Shown here one piece after another: positions 36,670-47,703 of a stretch of 64,000 nucleotides of DNA (the first letter of the stretch is position 1; each line of letters opens with the position of its first letter). The notes beneath the pieces were generated by a model. The model was not told the origin of the DNA and did not search any database. It was given only the letters and a program-made list of their open reading frames with translations. This DNA is from Stomoxys calcitrans. Taxonomy: Eukaryota > Arthropoda > Insecta > Diptera > Muscidae. The DNA is taken from positions 68,061,227 through 68,125,226 of the forward strand of contig NC_081556.1 in assembly GCF_963082655.1 (NCBI RefSeq). The letters are read 5' to 3'. A program made the position numbers and the translations under genes.

Positions 36670-38345
36670 TCTTATATATAAAAATCAATTTGTATTTGTT
36701 TGTATGTTTGTGTGTTCCTTATAGACTCAGAAATGGCTGAACCGATTTTCTTGAAATTTTCACAGATGGTGCATAATGACCCCATGGTGAAAATAGGGTA
36801 CTACATTTTTTGATATCTGAAGGGGGGGCGGACCCTCCCCCTGACCCTAATTTTCAGAAACGCCAGATCTCGGAGATGGGTGGTGCGATTTAAGCGAAGT
36901 TTTGTGTGCTCTTAAATAGTACTCAAACAAATGAAAGGCATTTGCGTGTAGAATACGAATCTGATATCCAAATGTGGGACCATGTTTCTGGGGGACCACC
37001 CCTTTCCCAAAACACCCCCAAACAGGACTTATTTACTGACCATGATAATATGGGGCTTAAATAAAAGGTATTTGACTGTAGAATACGAATCTGATATCCA
37101 AATATGGGACCAAGTGTTTGGGGGCCGCCTCTCACCAAAAACATCCCCCAAAGGGGACAAATTTACGACCATAGCAATGTGGGGCTCAAATGAAAGGGTT
37201 TTGGGAGTAAAGCATGAATTTGATATCAATATTTGAGAAAAGTGTTTACGGGGATACGCCCACCCCACAACACCACCCTAATAGTAAGTATTTTCAGACT
37301 ATTGCAATATGAGGCTCAAAAAAGAGGGCTTTTAAAGTGGAACGCGAATCCGATATATATTTTCAAGGCCAACTCACTGAGTGGCCGCCCATCCACCAAG
37401 CCGGTCATGTTTGCCGACTATGGAAATATGGGGATCAAATTAATGGTATGTGGGAGTAGACCACGTATCTGATATCAACATTAGGGGACAACTGTCTAGC
37501 GGACGTCCCACCACCATAACAACCCCCAAATTGGACGTATTTGCTAACCAAGACAATTTGGGTCTTAAAGAGAGGGGAACTAAATATTCATAGTTTTTAG
37601 GGCCAATACCCCAAACCGGACATAATAGCTGATGAGATTAGAAAACGAATTTGATATCCAATTTTGAGGGCAATGGAGACATATAGATATATGAGAATAG
37701 AGCACGTTGCTGATTTTTCCGGGCTTAGTGTTTGGGGTACCACCCCAATCCCCAAAACAACCCTAAATCGGGCATATTTACCGACCATGTCAATGTGGAG
37801 CTTAAATGAAAGGTTTTGGGGGGTAGAGCAAGAATCGATACCCATTTTTGGGACCAATTTTCTAAGGGTCTACCCCTTTCCCAAAATACCCCACAAACAG
37901 CAATTTTTTAGTGACTATCGCAATATGGGGCTCAAATAAAGGTATTTGGGAGTCGAATACGAATTTGATATCCAAATCCTGTAAACTCCTCTTAAGCCAA
38001 TGCCAATATGGGGTTTAAATAAATGGTATTTGAGAGAAGAGCACGATGCTGATATTTTTTCAGGGCCAAGTATAAGGGGGAACACCTCTCCCCCGAAAAC
38101 ACCCCTAAATCAGTCATCATTAGAATATCGGGCTGAAATGAAGTATTTTAAGAATGTAGTACACCTTACATCCAAACTTAAATTCGTAGACTCATAAAGA
38201 TCATATGAAATTCAGATAAAGGCACTTATATTGTTAAACTGTTAGTCAAGTTAGCATAGTATTTCACTAAAAGATCTTTAATTGTCGAAAATAAATATTC
38301 CAAGGAAACTTTTGTTACATATAAAATAAAAGAAGGGTCAGCTAG
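36670..38345 (+). mobile_element. Helitron-like nonautonomous element with ~130-bp internal repeats
   Basis: Starts with TC ('tcttatatataaaaatcaat') and ends with CTAG ('gaagggtcagctag'), flanked by A on the left and T on the right. The empty site at 53495/53496 has the same flanks joined as A-T with no duplicated bases. TC/CTRR ends and insertion between A and T are the hallmarks of Helitrons. There are no inverted repeats, no target duplication and no Rep/helicase ORF. The interior repeats a ~130-bp unit: 'gaatacgaatctgatatcc' or variants at 36951, 37081, 37211, 37340, 37459, 37825 and 37955. Confidence 0.85.
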
Positions 38346-38415
38346 TAACTTTATATAGCTCCAATAGCATAAACAATTCTTATCCATTATTCTTTGTTTG
38401 TCTGAAAAGAGAAAA
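38346..38415 (-). repeat. Family A repeat (minus), second part beyond the Helitron
   Basis: Matches 53430-53495 in inverse orientation ('taactttatatagctccaat' against the complement of 'attggagctatatcaagtta'). It is the continuation of 35975-36669. Confidence 0.8.
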
Positions 38416-38519
38416 CGCGCAAGGAACTCGACAAATGCAATCCATGGTGGAGGGTATATAAGATTCGGCCCTGCCGAACTTAGCACGCTTTTGCTTGTTT
38501 TAACCTTCTTTCAAAATGA

Positions 38520-39476
38520 AGGTTGTTGTTGGTTAGGTTGAAAGAGGGTGCAGATATTAATCCGCCCCATGCCACTATGGACATACACCTAAGCCAGTAA
38601 TTGGCTTGTTGTGCGCTTTAAAAACTATAAAGTAATCTCTAAAAAGAAAATTTTAAGTTAGGAATTCCGTGCTACTTACAAAATCCTTAATTGTTTTCAA
38701 TGCCACTCCCCTAAGTTGGTTCATGTCTGATATTGTGTCTCCACCTAAATACTGGTATCTGTTGGACGCGAAAGCCGGGAAATGCCAAAGGAAATGCTCC
38801 AACGTCTCATCATCTTCCCCGCATGCCCTACACATGCTATCACTTGCCGCACCGATTTTACATAAGTGAGCTCGTAGTCCTATGTGTCCCGTTATGATAC
38901 CAATAGCTATACTGACCTCCTTCTTGCTTCCTTTCAGTAATAGCAGTGTTAGGCTCTTCGGAAGATCTGATTCTTTTTCCAGCTTCCGTAGAAGTGCCTG
39001 GAATGTTAGTTCTATCCCTTCCAGCATCCTGCACTTTTGCCCGATTACGCTGTCGGTACTTACTCCTCTGTCTCCTTCGTCGTGCACCGGATCGCTTTCT
39101 CGGTCTACTTAAGAGCTTAGCAAAGCCATCGCTCACTTCTGCCGTCATCCCGATGCCCTCATCTCTCGATTCGGCTGTGATGATTGTTTCATTGGCACAG
39201 TCGCTGTCTGAATCCGAGTCAGAAACTCGACCTTCACTAAAAGGCTGGGGACGAAGTGTGCATCCCTCTGGTTTATACGTCTCTTCCTCATTTATTAGTC
39301 TGACGACTAGTTGTGCGCTTGAAGCATTACTCTCGACTACAGGGGCCAAGGCACCCACATCTATATTAGGGCAGGACAACATGCTGCGGTCTGACGCCAC
39401 CACTGCAGATGTTGAGTTTTTGGAGTCCATTTCTAGCCTACTCCAAAAGGCTTTAAAATTATTTCGTAATAGGTAG
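38520..39476 (-). mobile_element. Short internally deleted non-LTR element (ORF1 start joined to ORF2 end)
   Basis: On the minus strand a 5' leader (39476-39431) is followed by an ORF1 start, then the ORF2 C-terminus with its natural stop (38653), and a 3' UTR reaching the region of 'ggttgttgttggttaggttg' (38521). The middle of ORF1 and nearly all of ORF2 are missing. The deletion joint is near 38940. Related ORF2 pieces in this window: 1040-1604, 8311-8430, 52912-53305 and 53925-54150. Confidence 0.7.
38653..39430 (-). pseudogene. Gag N-terminus fused out of frame to an ORF2 C-terminus
   Basis: One frame (39430 down to about 38945) begins MDSKNSTSAVV, has an Asp/Ser run (SDSDSDSD) and a strongly basic patch (RKRSGARRRRQRSKYRQR), as in non-LTR Gag proteins. 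A second frame (about 38945 to 38653) reads LLLLKGSKKEVSIAIGIITG, then CRACGEDDETLEHFLWHFP (a CX2C…H finger typical of ORF2 ends) and STEFLT-stop. The change of frame at the joint rules out a simple fusion product. Possibly a parasite-type short element that once used the full element's machinery. Confidence 0.7.
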
Positions 39477-39559
39477 TACCTATTCCGAGATACGAATATA
39501 TATTTATTTTTACTTTGTGGAGCGAACTAAAAACACGTCCGCTTCACTCAACGGCTTTA

Positions 39560-39754
39560 CACAATGGTCTGAATGTTTGGGAGCAGAGAAGGTTCAATTT
39601 GTTGAAAGTGAAAAATACCTGGATGTTTAACTGGTCAGGAATCGAACTTCAAATCCAACATTTTTATACACCTGCCAGAGAGCCGTTGGCTAAAGTTGGA
39701 GGCACTCATCAGACCTATAATGCTATATGGTGTTGTGGTCTGGTGAACGGCACC
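39560..39754 (+). pseudogene. I/LOA-type ORF2 fragment, left part
   Basis: 'gaacttcaaatccaacattt' and 'gacctataatgctatatggt' match the post-RT region of the relic at 5880-6090 with an internal deletion. The match ends near 39754 at the equivalent of 6086. Confidence 0.65.
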
Positions 39755-40465
39755 CACTGAAAAATAGGATGTCGTATAATTTAGTAAAAAATGTAACCAA
39801 AATTGGTACAATAATTTTCTCTCCTCTTAAAGCATTTTGCTAAACTACGGGAACACATCCTATTTTCAAAGAAATTACAATCAGTTTATATACTTAAAAT
39901 GGTTATGGAAATTTCCTAAAAATTTTTCTTTATAAATAGTTTAAAAAACTCAAATTCTCGTTCAAAAATACTCGCGGAAGATAAAATTACATCATCGTTC
40001 GTATTCGGCGGCATACCAAAAAAATTTTTGTATGGAAAAAATTTTGTAGCAATTTTTTACTGAAGCTTATTGGCACTGATTTTGCGGAGTTCATCGCATT
40101 GTAGAAGCAAGTAAAAAGTGCATAATGCATAACTTTTTAGTTAGTGTAGGATAAAAGGAGGTATATAATTAATTAAAATATGTAAGTGCATTTTAAGGAT
40201 ATTTTTCTTAGCTGCCAGTAAAATGTATACCCATTTATAGTCGGAATTTATTAAAATCTGTTTTGTTTACAAGCTAGTGCATGCTGTAAAACGAATGGCT
40301 GTGTGCGAATTGGTGTGTAAACATGTAAATATACACACATAAATATAATGTTGGCAATTATCAGCTTATTTTCGTTTTGATGGGCGGCTTTGTCATTTGG
40401 TTTTGTTATGAGCTCGTGCATCGTTAGAGCGTAAAGAAAAAAACAACATGGACGCAAAAAAAGTG
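39755..40465. other. Roughly 0.7-kb insertion splitting the I/LOA fragment
   Basis: Unrelated AT-rich DNA between two halves of one I/LOA relic. It begins 'cactgaaaaat' and ends 'aaaaaaagtg', so the outermost CACT/AGTG are inverted, but the inverted match does not extend and about 60 bases of the host element are missing at the joint. It may be a small DNA transposon or just replaced sequence. Confidence 0.35.
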
Positions 40466-41330
40466 CATCACAGCCGCACTGAGGACGATACCAATTGATG
40501 CACAGAATTAATGCTACACTTAATACCGTTGCGGCTAAACAAATTGCTGCCTCCAATGTCTTACGGACAAGAGATCTTTCTCTTTGGTCTGGTACAGGCA
40601 TTGCGTTATCCTTAACACAATGTCGGATATCCCAGGCAGTCTGAACTACATATTGTCATAGTCGCCTTTACACAACCAGTACTGTACCACTTTTCTTGAT
40701 AGAATCGATTGGAACTACAGTAATGTGGGCTTTAAGGTGTACTCTAAAGAACTAGGACTCAGTCACTGTTGTCTGTATCGAGCAGATACCTTTGCAATTA
40801 AGGTATTGGTGGAATGGCTAAGATAAAATTGTGAGACGATTGGCATACATATTTTCTCAGACAACCATTAAATCTTTGGGATACGTGTTTCAGAATTCAA
40901 AAACCTCCCTCGACTGTCGCAGATCTCTCAGCGAGATGAGAGTTCACCTGTTCTGGGCTCCGGGCCACAGAGATATTTCAGGGAATTGTAGAACAAACCA
41001 TCTGGAAGGATAAAAACTATCTTACAAATTCCAGGGGAATCGGAATCTGTTGGAACGGTTCCAGTGGGATAAGGCCCAAAGGCAGCGAATGACAGATTGT
41101 CATGGATTGGGGGCTGTGAATGCTTCAAGATTATATGGCCCAATCTTAACTTGAAGTGGTCGACCGCTTTGCTTTCGTTGGCTAGAATAGTTCACACTGT
41201 CTGATTGGAAAGCATGCTGGCAAGGAAAAGAACATCCACGTTACGTTCTCATTTCTCTGAGGACTTGGCTAAATGAGGGGATGTTCGCAAGTTTTTAAGC
41301 TTTTTCAAGCGATCAACGCGCTATGGACGA
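40466..41330 (+). pseudogene. I/LOA-type ORF2 fragment, RNase H part
   Basis: Resumes at 'gtgcatcacagccgcac' (equivalent to 6147) and runs through the RNase H region: SLDCRRSLSEM and HLFWAPGHRDISGNC (40900-40990), then 'ggctgtgaatgcttcaagat' and the C-terminal part, with several frame breaks. The same family as 3896-7235. Confidence 0.7.
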
Positions 41331-41599
41331 AAATGGGAAAATGTGCCCGAAATTCAGTAAACCCACAACAGTGCTTCGATTTTGACGAAAGTTGAAAAAA
41401 TTCCAGAAGACATATTGTTTTTTCATATCTTGACATTAAGAAACCCTGTAGTGACACAGTGTGTCAAAAATAGTCAATTTTTACCATTGTTTACATTATA
41501 GGACTTATAACTTTTAACATACACGACTAAAATGTATGATTTCTTTCTTTCATCGAAAGTACTTATTAAAATGAGCAAAATGAAGCGAAAAATATATGC

Positions 41600-41860
41600 C
41601 TTATTGTGCATCATATAATAATATGTCATCTACCATATATATGTTGCCCGATTTTGACTAAAATTGGTTTGTTATGCACATTAGTCAACCAATCTTCACG
41701 AATTTTCATAAGACTCTTAAAATATGGGTTGAATTTTATAGAAATCGGTTCAGATTTTATATAGCTCCTATATATATGCAAGCCTAATTTTCACTTTTAA
41801 AGCCATAGCAATCAAATTAATCAACAAATATTCCGGACATTTTGAAAATAGTTTTCACTA
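41600..41860. repeat. Interspersed repeat fragment
   Basis: 'gaaatcggttcagattttat' and 'agctcctatatatatgcaag' are typical phrases of fly interspersed repeats. Boundaries unclear. Confidence 0.4.
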
Positions 41861-42855
41861 GAATCTACCACTACAGCCAGAGAAATCATTGGTTGGAATT
41901 CGACTATAAGAACAAAAAAACAATAATGTCAAAACAATTTCAATTGCTTGAACCCCTGTTTGGTTATTTTCATACTTCAGTAGCTGTCTTAACCACAATA
42001 CAATAAATAGGGTTAAAAGAATATGCTACTTACAGATATATCAGTTCCATCAAAAATTTCCATAAAAAATAAATTTATTTTGCTTCTGCCAACGTTTATT
42101 TTCTGCAGTACCACAAAACCCTTATGGTAGTTTTGCTTATTATCCTACCGGCAGTTGTGCTAGCTTTCGGAGTTCTAGTAACCCCTAAACACCTACCTAT
42201 CCTTCCAGCAGTTAGTACTGCATATAAAATCTTCACATACCACTGAAGAATTCGGAAACCAAGGTTTGAGTCCCCCGGGATGCAAAATTGTTTTTGTTAC
42301 TTTTTCTTTAAACTTACTTAAGAAAATTCGGCTTAAAAACTATGAATTTCTTATTAAACATTTAAAAAAAATTGTTTCTACCCTTTTTTTAATTTTAATT
42401 AAATTGGGAAACTTACTACTGCTTATTGCCCTGTATCATGATGATGATAGAGAGCAATAATGCTTATTGCCCTGTATCACCATAAAGAACATGATGTCGT
42501 TAGGCTAGTAGATGATGCGTGAAAGACTACCAAATCAAATCTCCCCTACATCACAGACAAAACTAATAGAATTAATTTTAAAGCGTAATAAGTGGAGAGA
42601 GAAAACCCCGAGGCAGAGCAGCAGCAAGCAGAAAATAATGAAAAAGGGTCCAACAGCAAAATTGCGGTTTGCAAAAATGCATTTATATACTAATGGTATA
42701 GACACTTATTGACAAATCTTTACAAAATTTCCGGCATTGGAAGTCATAATTTTGCATTAAGTCGACAAACTTCTTCACTCAGACAGTTTCTGCATGAGTT
42801 GGGCAAAAGCACTTGATTAGCCATATGGGAACACATCTTCATCCCACAAGCACAG
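41861..42855. other. No recognisable gene
   Basis: AT-rich. Contains a 19-base near-duplicate 'gcttattgccctgtatca' at 42421 and 42461. No coding signature. Confidence 0.4.
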
Positions 42856-43165
42856 GCACATATTTGTATATACTGTATGACGAGCTATATGACGAAACTA
42901 GCATAGCTATACATATCAAAATACAACGGCTGGGTTGGCTTGGTCATGTAATCAGAATGGATGAAGAAGCCCCAGCAAAAAAGTCTTTTGAGGCAAACAT
43001 GGTGGTACACCCAAACTGGGATGACCAAAAGCCCGATGGAAAGATCATCGATCGAAACTTGGTGTCAGAGATTTTAGAATGACCACAGAAGTTCGAGGAG
43101 TTTGGAACTCTGTTCTGCGTTCGGTTAGTGGAACAAATGTTCTGTCATAGGCAATAAAAGTAAAG
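42856..43165 (+). pseudogene. C-terminal fragment of an RTE-like ORF
   Basis: LYDELYDETSIAIHIKIQRL, then GWLGHVIRMDEEAPAKKSFE, then WNSVLRSVSG after a frame change. This is the familiar C-terminal end of the invertebrate RT family seen at 2285-3425 (consensus of the form KIQRLRW-GH--RM). 5'-truncated and decayed. Confidence 0.65.
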
Positions 43166-43189
43166 AAAGTATAACAGTTTATGGATATG

Positions 43190-43355
43190 CGGATGAAGCA
43201 TATTTGGCGTAAATATTTGTGACCCTAGGACAGGTCGGTATGCAAAATTTGAACCAAATCGGATAATACAATAATTTATCCCTGTAGGATCTCAAGATAT
43301 TAGCTCAAAGATCGGATTATATGGGTGCTATATCTCGGGCACATGAAACTCTATA
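43190..43355 (+). repeat. Family A repeat fragment
   Basis: 'aatttgaaccaaatcggata' and 'gatcggattatatgggtgct' match the family A phrases. Confidence 0.5.
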
Positions 43356-43854
43356 CACATTAAAAGAAAAAATACCCTTTCAACCGATACATACATTTGC
43401 TCGGACGAACAGAGTTGTGCTCGAAGAAACACGGAGTTAGTTACGTATGGCATACAAAAGACGACACACCTAAGCACACATATCATAGACTACAACAGTT
43501 TAAAAAGCTTTTATAATTTTTTTTTCTAATTTACACAGTCGTGGGAGCATTATTCATGTATTTCACATATTAAACTTTTTTTGAGGCTCAAAAGTTAATT
43601 TTTTTCATAATTGTTTAAAAAACCAAAACAACTAACTACAACTTTACCAGATCATTTCTAAATTCAGACTCTCTAAACTCATAGACATAAATAAATGTCT
43701 ATACTTTTTGAATATTATCAAGATTAAAAATAAATGTTTGCCTCTGAAACTGGTCTTTAGGACCATTGTGGTACAGTAGTGGTGCAGAGTACAGAAGGCT
43801 TGCTAAAAGCTATCTCAAGAACATAGTCGTTAATTTATTTTTAAATGATGTCTT

Positions 43855-43990
43855 TTTAGGTTGTGCCGCTGTAGCCCATATCCGCCTATGACGCTGAACG
43901 CCTACGTTCGAATCCTAAATGGTCATGTAAATTCTCCCCAAAGAGGTGTCACACTGCGGCACGCCGTACGGACTTGGCTATCCATTTCCC
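43855..43990 (+). repeat. tRNA-derived SINE with head and start of body
   Basis: Head with 'atatccgcctatgacgctga' and B-box-like 'cgttcgaatcc' (about 43905-43915), followed by 'aaagaggtgtcacactgcgg' and 'cacgccgtacggac'. The same order occurs in the 50690 copy (head) and the 846 copy (body and tail). Confidence 0.65.
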
Positions 43991-45193
43991 GAAAAATAAT
44001 CAATTCCCACCCCCAATAGCTTCTATATAATAGGGAGATATTTTGGGGTGGGGAGGCTCCCCAAACACTTGGCTTCAGAATTGGATTTCAGATTCGTCTT
44101 CTTCTCCCAAATACCTTTAATTTGAGTCCCATATAGCCATGATCGGCCAATATGCCCATTTGGGGGTGGGGGACCTCCCCTTACTTGAACCTAATTTTAT
44201 ATGCTACATTTGTAATCTACTGCCAAATACTTTTTATATGAGTCCCATATTGACATGAACGTCGAATATATCTGTTAAGATGAGTTTTGGGGTTGGGGTA
44301 CTTGGACCCAAAATTTTAATAGGATATTCGTTTTCTAGTCCCTAATACCTTTTAATTGATACCCATATTGTGCCTATCGCCCACCTTTGATTTTGGGTGG
44401 TGATTTTGGGGTATGTGGGAGGGTCCGCCCCCATCTGATATCAAAAAATGATATAGCCTATGTTCCCTTCTAGGCTAATTTACACAATCTGCGAAAATTT
44501 TAGGAAAATAGGTTCAGCCGTTTTTGAGTCAACGAAACAAACAAACTGAGTCCCATATAGTCTTAATTGGTTAATATGCCCATTTGGGGCGTTTTCAGGG
44601 GGCTGATGTGACCCCTATACTTCTATCTTATTTTGTATGCCAGATTCGTAATCTACTCCCGAATACCTCTCATTTAAGCCTCGTGTTGATATGAACGTTC
44701 AATTTGTCTGCTTGGAGGAGTTTTGGGGTTAGGGCGACATGGGGTAACGGGGGAGGTTCCGGCCCCTTCCGATATCAACAAATTATAGAGCCTGTTCCTC
44801 CCTCCTGTCCATATCCGCAATCTACACCTGAACACCTTTCATTTGAGTACCATATTGTCATGATCGTCTAATAAACCTGTTTTAGGGGGTTTTGGCGTTG
44901 AGGCGGCCCCCCAGTTATTTGGACTCAATTTTTAATATTAAATTCGTATTCTACTCTTAAATAACATTCATTTGAGTCCCATATTCCCTGATCGGTAAAC
45001 TTTTAATTTTGGATAGTACTTTTGGGGTAAGGGGGAGTGTCCGCCCCCCTTCCGATATCAAAAAGTTATATAGCCTTTGTTTCCTTTCAAACCAACCTAC
45101 ACAATCTGTGAAAATATCAAAGCAATCGGTTCAACTGTTTTTGTGTCTATACGAAACAAACAAATAAACACAAATTGATTATTATATATAAGA
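43991..45193 (-). mobile_element. Helitron-like element remnants, 5' end at 45193
   Basis: On the minus strand it begins TC ('tcttatatataataatcaat'), then 'gtttgtttcgtatagacac' and the ~130-bp internal repeats containing 'cccatattg' on the plus strand. A second 5'-terminal block (44400-44550) shows that at least two degenerate copies are joined here. No clear 3' end is visible towards 43991. Confidence 0.65.
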
Positions 45194-46312
45194 TTAGCTG
45201 GACAGGTCCACTCCGCCGCGCCTTTTTTCACTCTCTTATTTTATCTAAGCCCTATGCTGGCACGGTCAAGAAAAAAGTCCTGTTTGGGGGTACTGGTACG
45301 GCCTTTCAGATATTTCGCCCCAATGTGGATATTATATTGGTGCTCTAGTCCCAAATACCAGTCACTTGGGCCTAATATTGTGCTTATTAGTTTAAATTTT
45401 CATATGGCGGGCTTTGGAGGTGGTGCGGCCGCCCTAGACATTCCTCCTTAAATAAATATACCAAATTTCCATTTATAAACAAACTAAATTTCGCGTAAAT
45501 CGCCATCTCCGAGATCTGGCTTTTTGAAAAAAGGGTAAGGGTAAGGTATGTAGGGCGGGGCGGCCACCCACGCACTTAGCCCTGAAAAATATCAGCATCG
45601 TGCTCTAATATTAAATTCCTTTTATTTGAGCCCCAATTGCAATTGGTTTATTGTAAGACAACCCCCAAACACTTGCTATGAAAATTGGATATCAAATTTG
45701 TTTTTTCCTATCAAATACCTATTGTTTGAGCCCCTTATTGCCATAGTAAGCAAACATGTCCGGTTTGATGGGTGTTTAGGGGGCGGATCCTGAAATAATA
45801 TCAACATCGTGCTAGAGCACGATTTTGTTTGAGACCCATAATGTCAAGTATTTTGAAGGTACCGATCAAGATATTCAGGGCTACGGGTCCCGTTCAGATC
45901 CACCTTATTTTTTTTCAATTGGTAATGCACATTCGATATCATATTTAAAGATCTGCAGGTTCTCCAGTGTGTATCCCAATTTGAGGGTAAAATATGTACT
46001 CTCCAACCAAAGACCTTTTTTTTGCTCTCCTATTCTATCGTGATTGGCCTTTATTTATTAGTATTTTTTTAGTAGGATGAGGGGAGGACTTTCGCCCTCA
46101 CACACAGCCTTTCATTTGAATACAATATATTCTCGGTCGTCGTACCTGACAGTTTGATGTTGTTTTTATTGGGAGGAAAGGTTCGCTAAGACCCAAAAGA
46201 CAATTTATTTGAGACCTTTAATGTCGAGATCTACTTGTCCGGGTGAACGGCAGGACGTGACCCCTATATTTTTAAATTCGTATATCAACTTTTTTCAAGT
46301 TTTTTTATCTGT

Positions 46313-46431
46313 TAGGGTGAAGATCATAAAATTTTTTACAATATTTGATTGTTTTTCTTTCGAGACGAGCTCAATGATCGGAGATGCAAATGGAAAAGGA
46401 AAGCCAAAGATAGCAACACACAGCAACCACA
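46313..46431. repeat. 120-bp direct repeat within the Helitron, copy 1
   Basis: 'gttagggtgaagatcat' through 'ggaaaaggaaagccaaagat' is repeated at 46694-46812 at a distance of 381 bases with several substitutions. The 260 bases between are unlike the rest of the element and could be captured sequence. Confidence 0.8.
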
Positions 46432-46693
46432 CATAATTCCACCAAGCTCTACAACCCCGCTTATTAGCTGTACTTTTCCCAATACATGTATTTTTGTGTA
46501 ATGACAGACATTCTTTTTGTGACAAGTTACACTTCTTCCGTACTACACATGATTTTGCACATCTGTTGGAATTTGTATTGATGGCTTCGATCGCTAAGAC
46601 AACGGCAATGGCTCTCGCTGTTGTTCCGTGTGCCCAGGTCCTAATACTGGCCGGGCTCTGCCGAAATTTTTAATTTTTCAAGTTTTTTATGCC

Positions 46694-46812
46694 TGTTAGG
46701 GTGAAGATCATTACATTTTTAAAATTTTTGTTTGTTTCTCTTTCGAGACGAGTTCAATGATCGGAAATGCAAATGGAAAAGGAAAGCCAAAGATAGCAAC
46801 ACACTCCAACCA
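46694..46812. repeat. 120-bp direct repeat within the Helitron, copy 2
   Basis: Partner of 46313-46431; both end with 'gatagcaacacac'. Confidence 0.8.
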
Positions 46813-47703
46813 CTATGGGATGGGAATTTATATCAACATTAGATTCGAACTCTACTGTCATAGACCTTTCGTTTAATTTCCATATTATCCCGATCGAACT
46901 ACTCGTCTTATTGATGCATACTAAACGGGTGGGCCCGTCTCAAATGTATATATCAGATTCGTGGTCAACTCTCAAAGACCTTTCATTTTATGCCCATTTT
47001 GTGACATTGGACACTCATGTCCGTTTTGGGGGTTGGAGAGGCCCCGTAGACACTTTGCACCAAATTCTTGTAACAGATGTGTCCTCATCTTCCAAACATC
47101 TTTCATTTGATACCCGTATTGTCCCAATCGGTAAATATGCCATGTTGAGGGGTTTTTGGGGGTTGGGGGCGTTTTAGATATCAAGTATTCAATTTTTATA
47201 TCAGCTTTTTACTATACTTTTAAATGCCTTTCATTTGATACTCATATTGCCCAAAGCGTTGAAAGTGTCTTGTCGGGATTTTTTTTAAGGGTGGGGGTCA
47301 CCCTCGAACACTTTGGGTGACATTTATGTACCAAGTTCGCACTCTACTCCTAAATACCTTTCATTTGATACCCATATTGTATCATCACCGTTCTGGTGGG
47401 TTTTGGGATGGGCGTTCCCCCAGGATATGAATCTGAAATTGTATTCCAATTTCGTGTGTTTGGGGTACCATGAGGTTTCATGCAAAATTTCGCTTAAATC
47501 GGTGCACCCTTCTCCGAGATCTGGAGCTGGTGTAAGGGGGAGGGTCCGCCCCCTTCGGATATCAAAAATGTAGTACCCTATTTTCACCGGTGGCTCAAAC
47601 TATACCATCTGTGAACATTTCATGAAAATCGGTCCAGCCGTTTCTTGTGTATACGGAACAGACAAACAAACAAAGCGCAACAATTTCATTTGTATACAAT
47701 AGA

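Larger units (their letters stand above)
45194..47703 (-). mobile_element. Helitron-like element, 2.5 kb, head-to-tail with the next copy
   Basis: Minus-strand 5' end TC at 47703-47702, preceded by A. 3' end at 45194 reads 'ggacctgtccagctaa': a GGAC/GTCC hairpin closely before terminal CTAA (a CTRR end). The next base begins the TC of the neighbouring copy. The interior contains the ~130-bp repeats plus an unrelated section (46290-46815) with a 120-bp direct repeat. Confidence 0.75.

Noticed and set aside
36923..37268. Small proteins made of repeated YQIRIL / YLSF-like blocks
   Set aside because: The ~130-bp DNA repeat is near a multiple of three, so any frame gives repeated peptides. The frames break often and differ between copies.
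46295..46525. A 76-codon minus-strand frame with a hydrophobic segment inside the Helitron
   Set aside because: It could be a captured fragment, but it crosses one copy of the direct repeat and has no recognisable family. I kept it only as an unusual segment.
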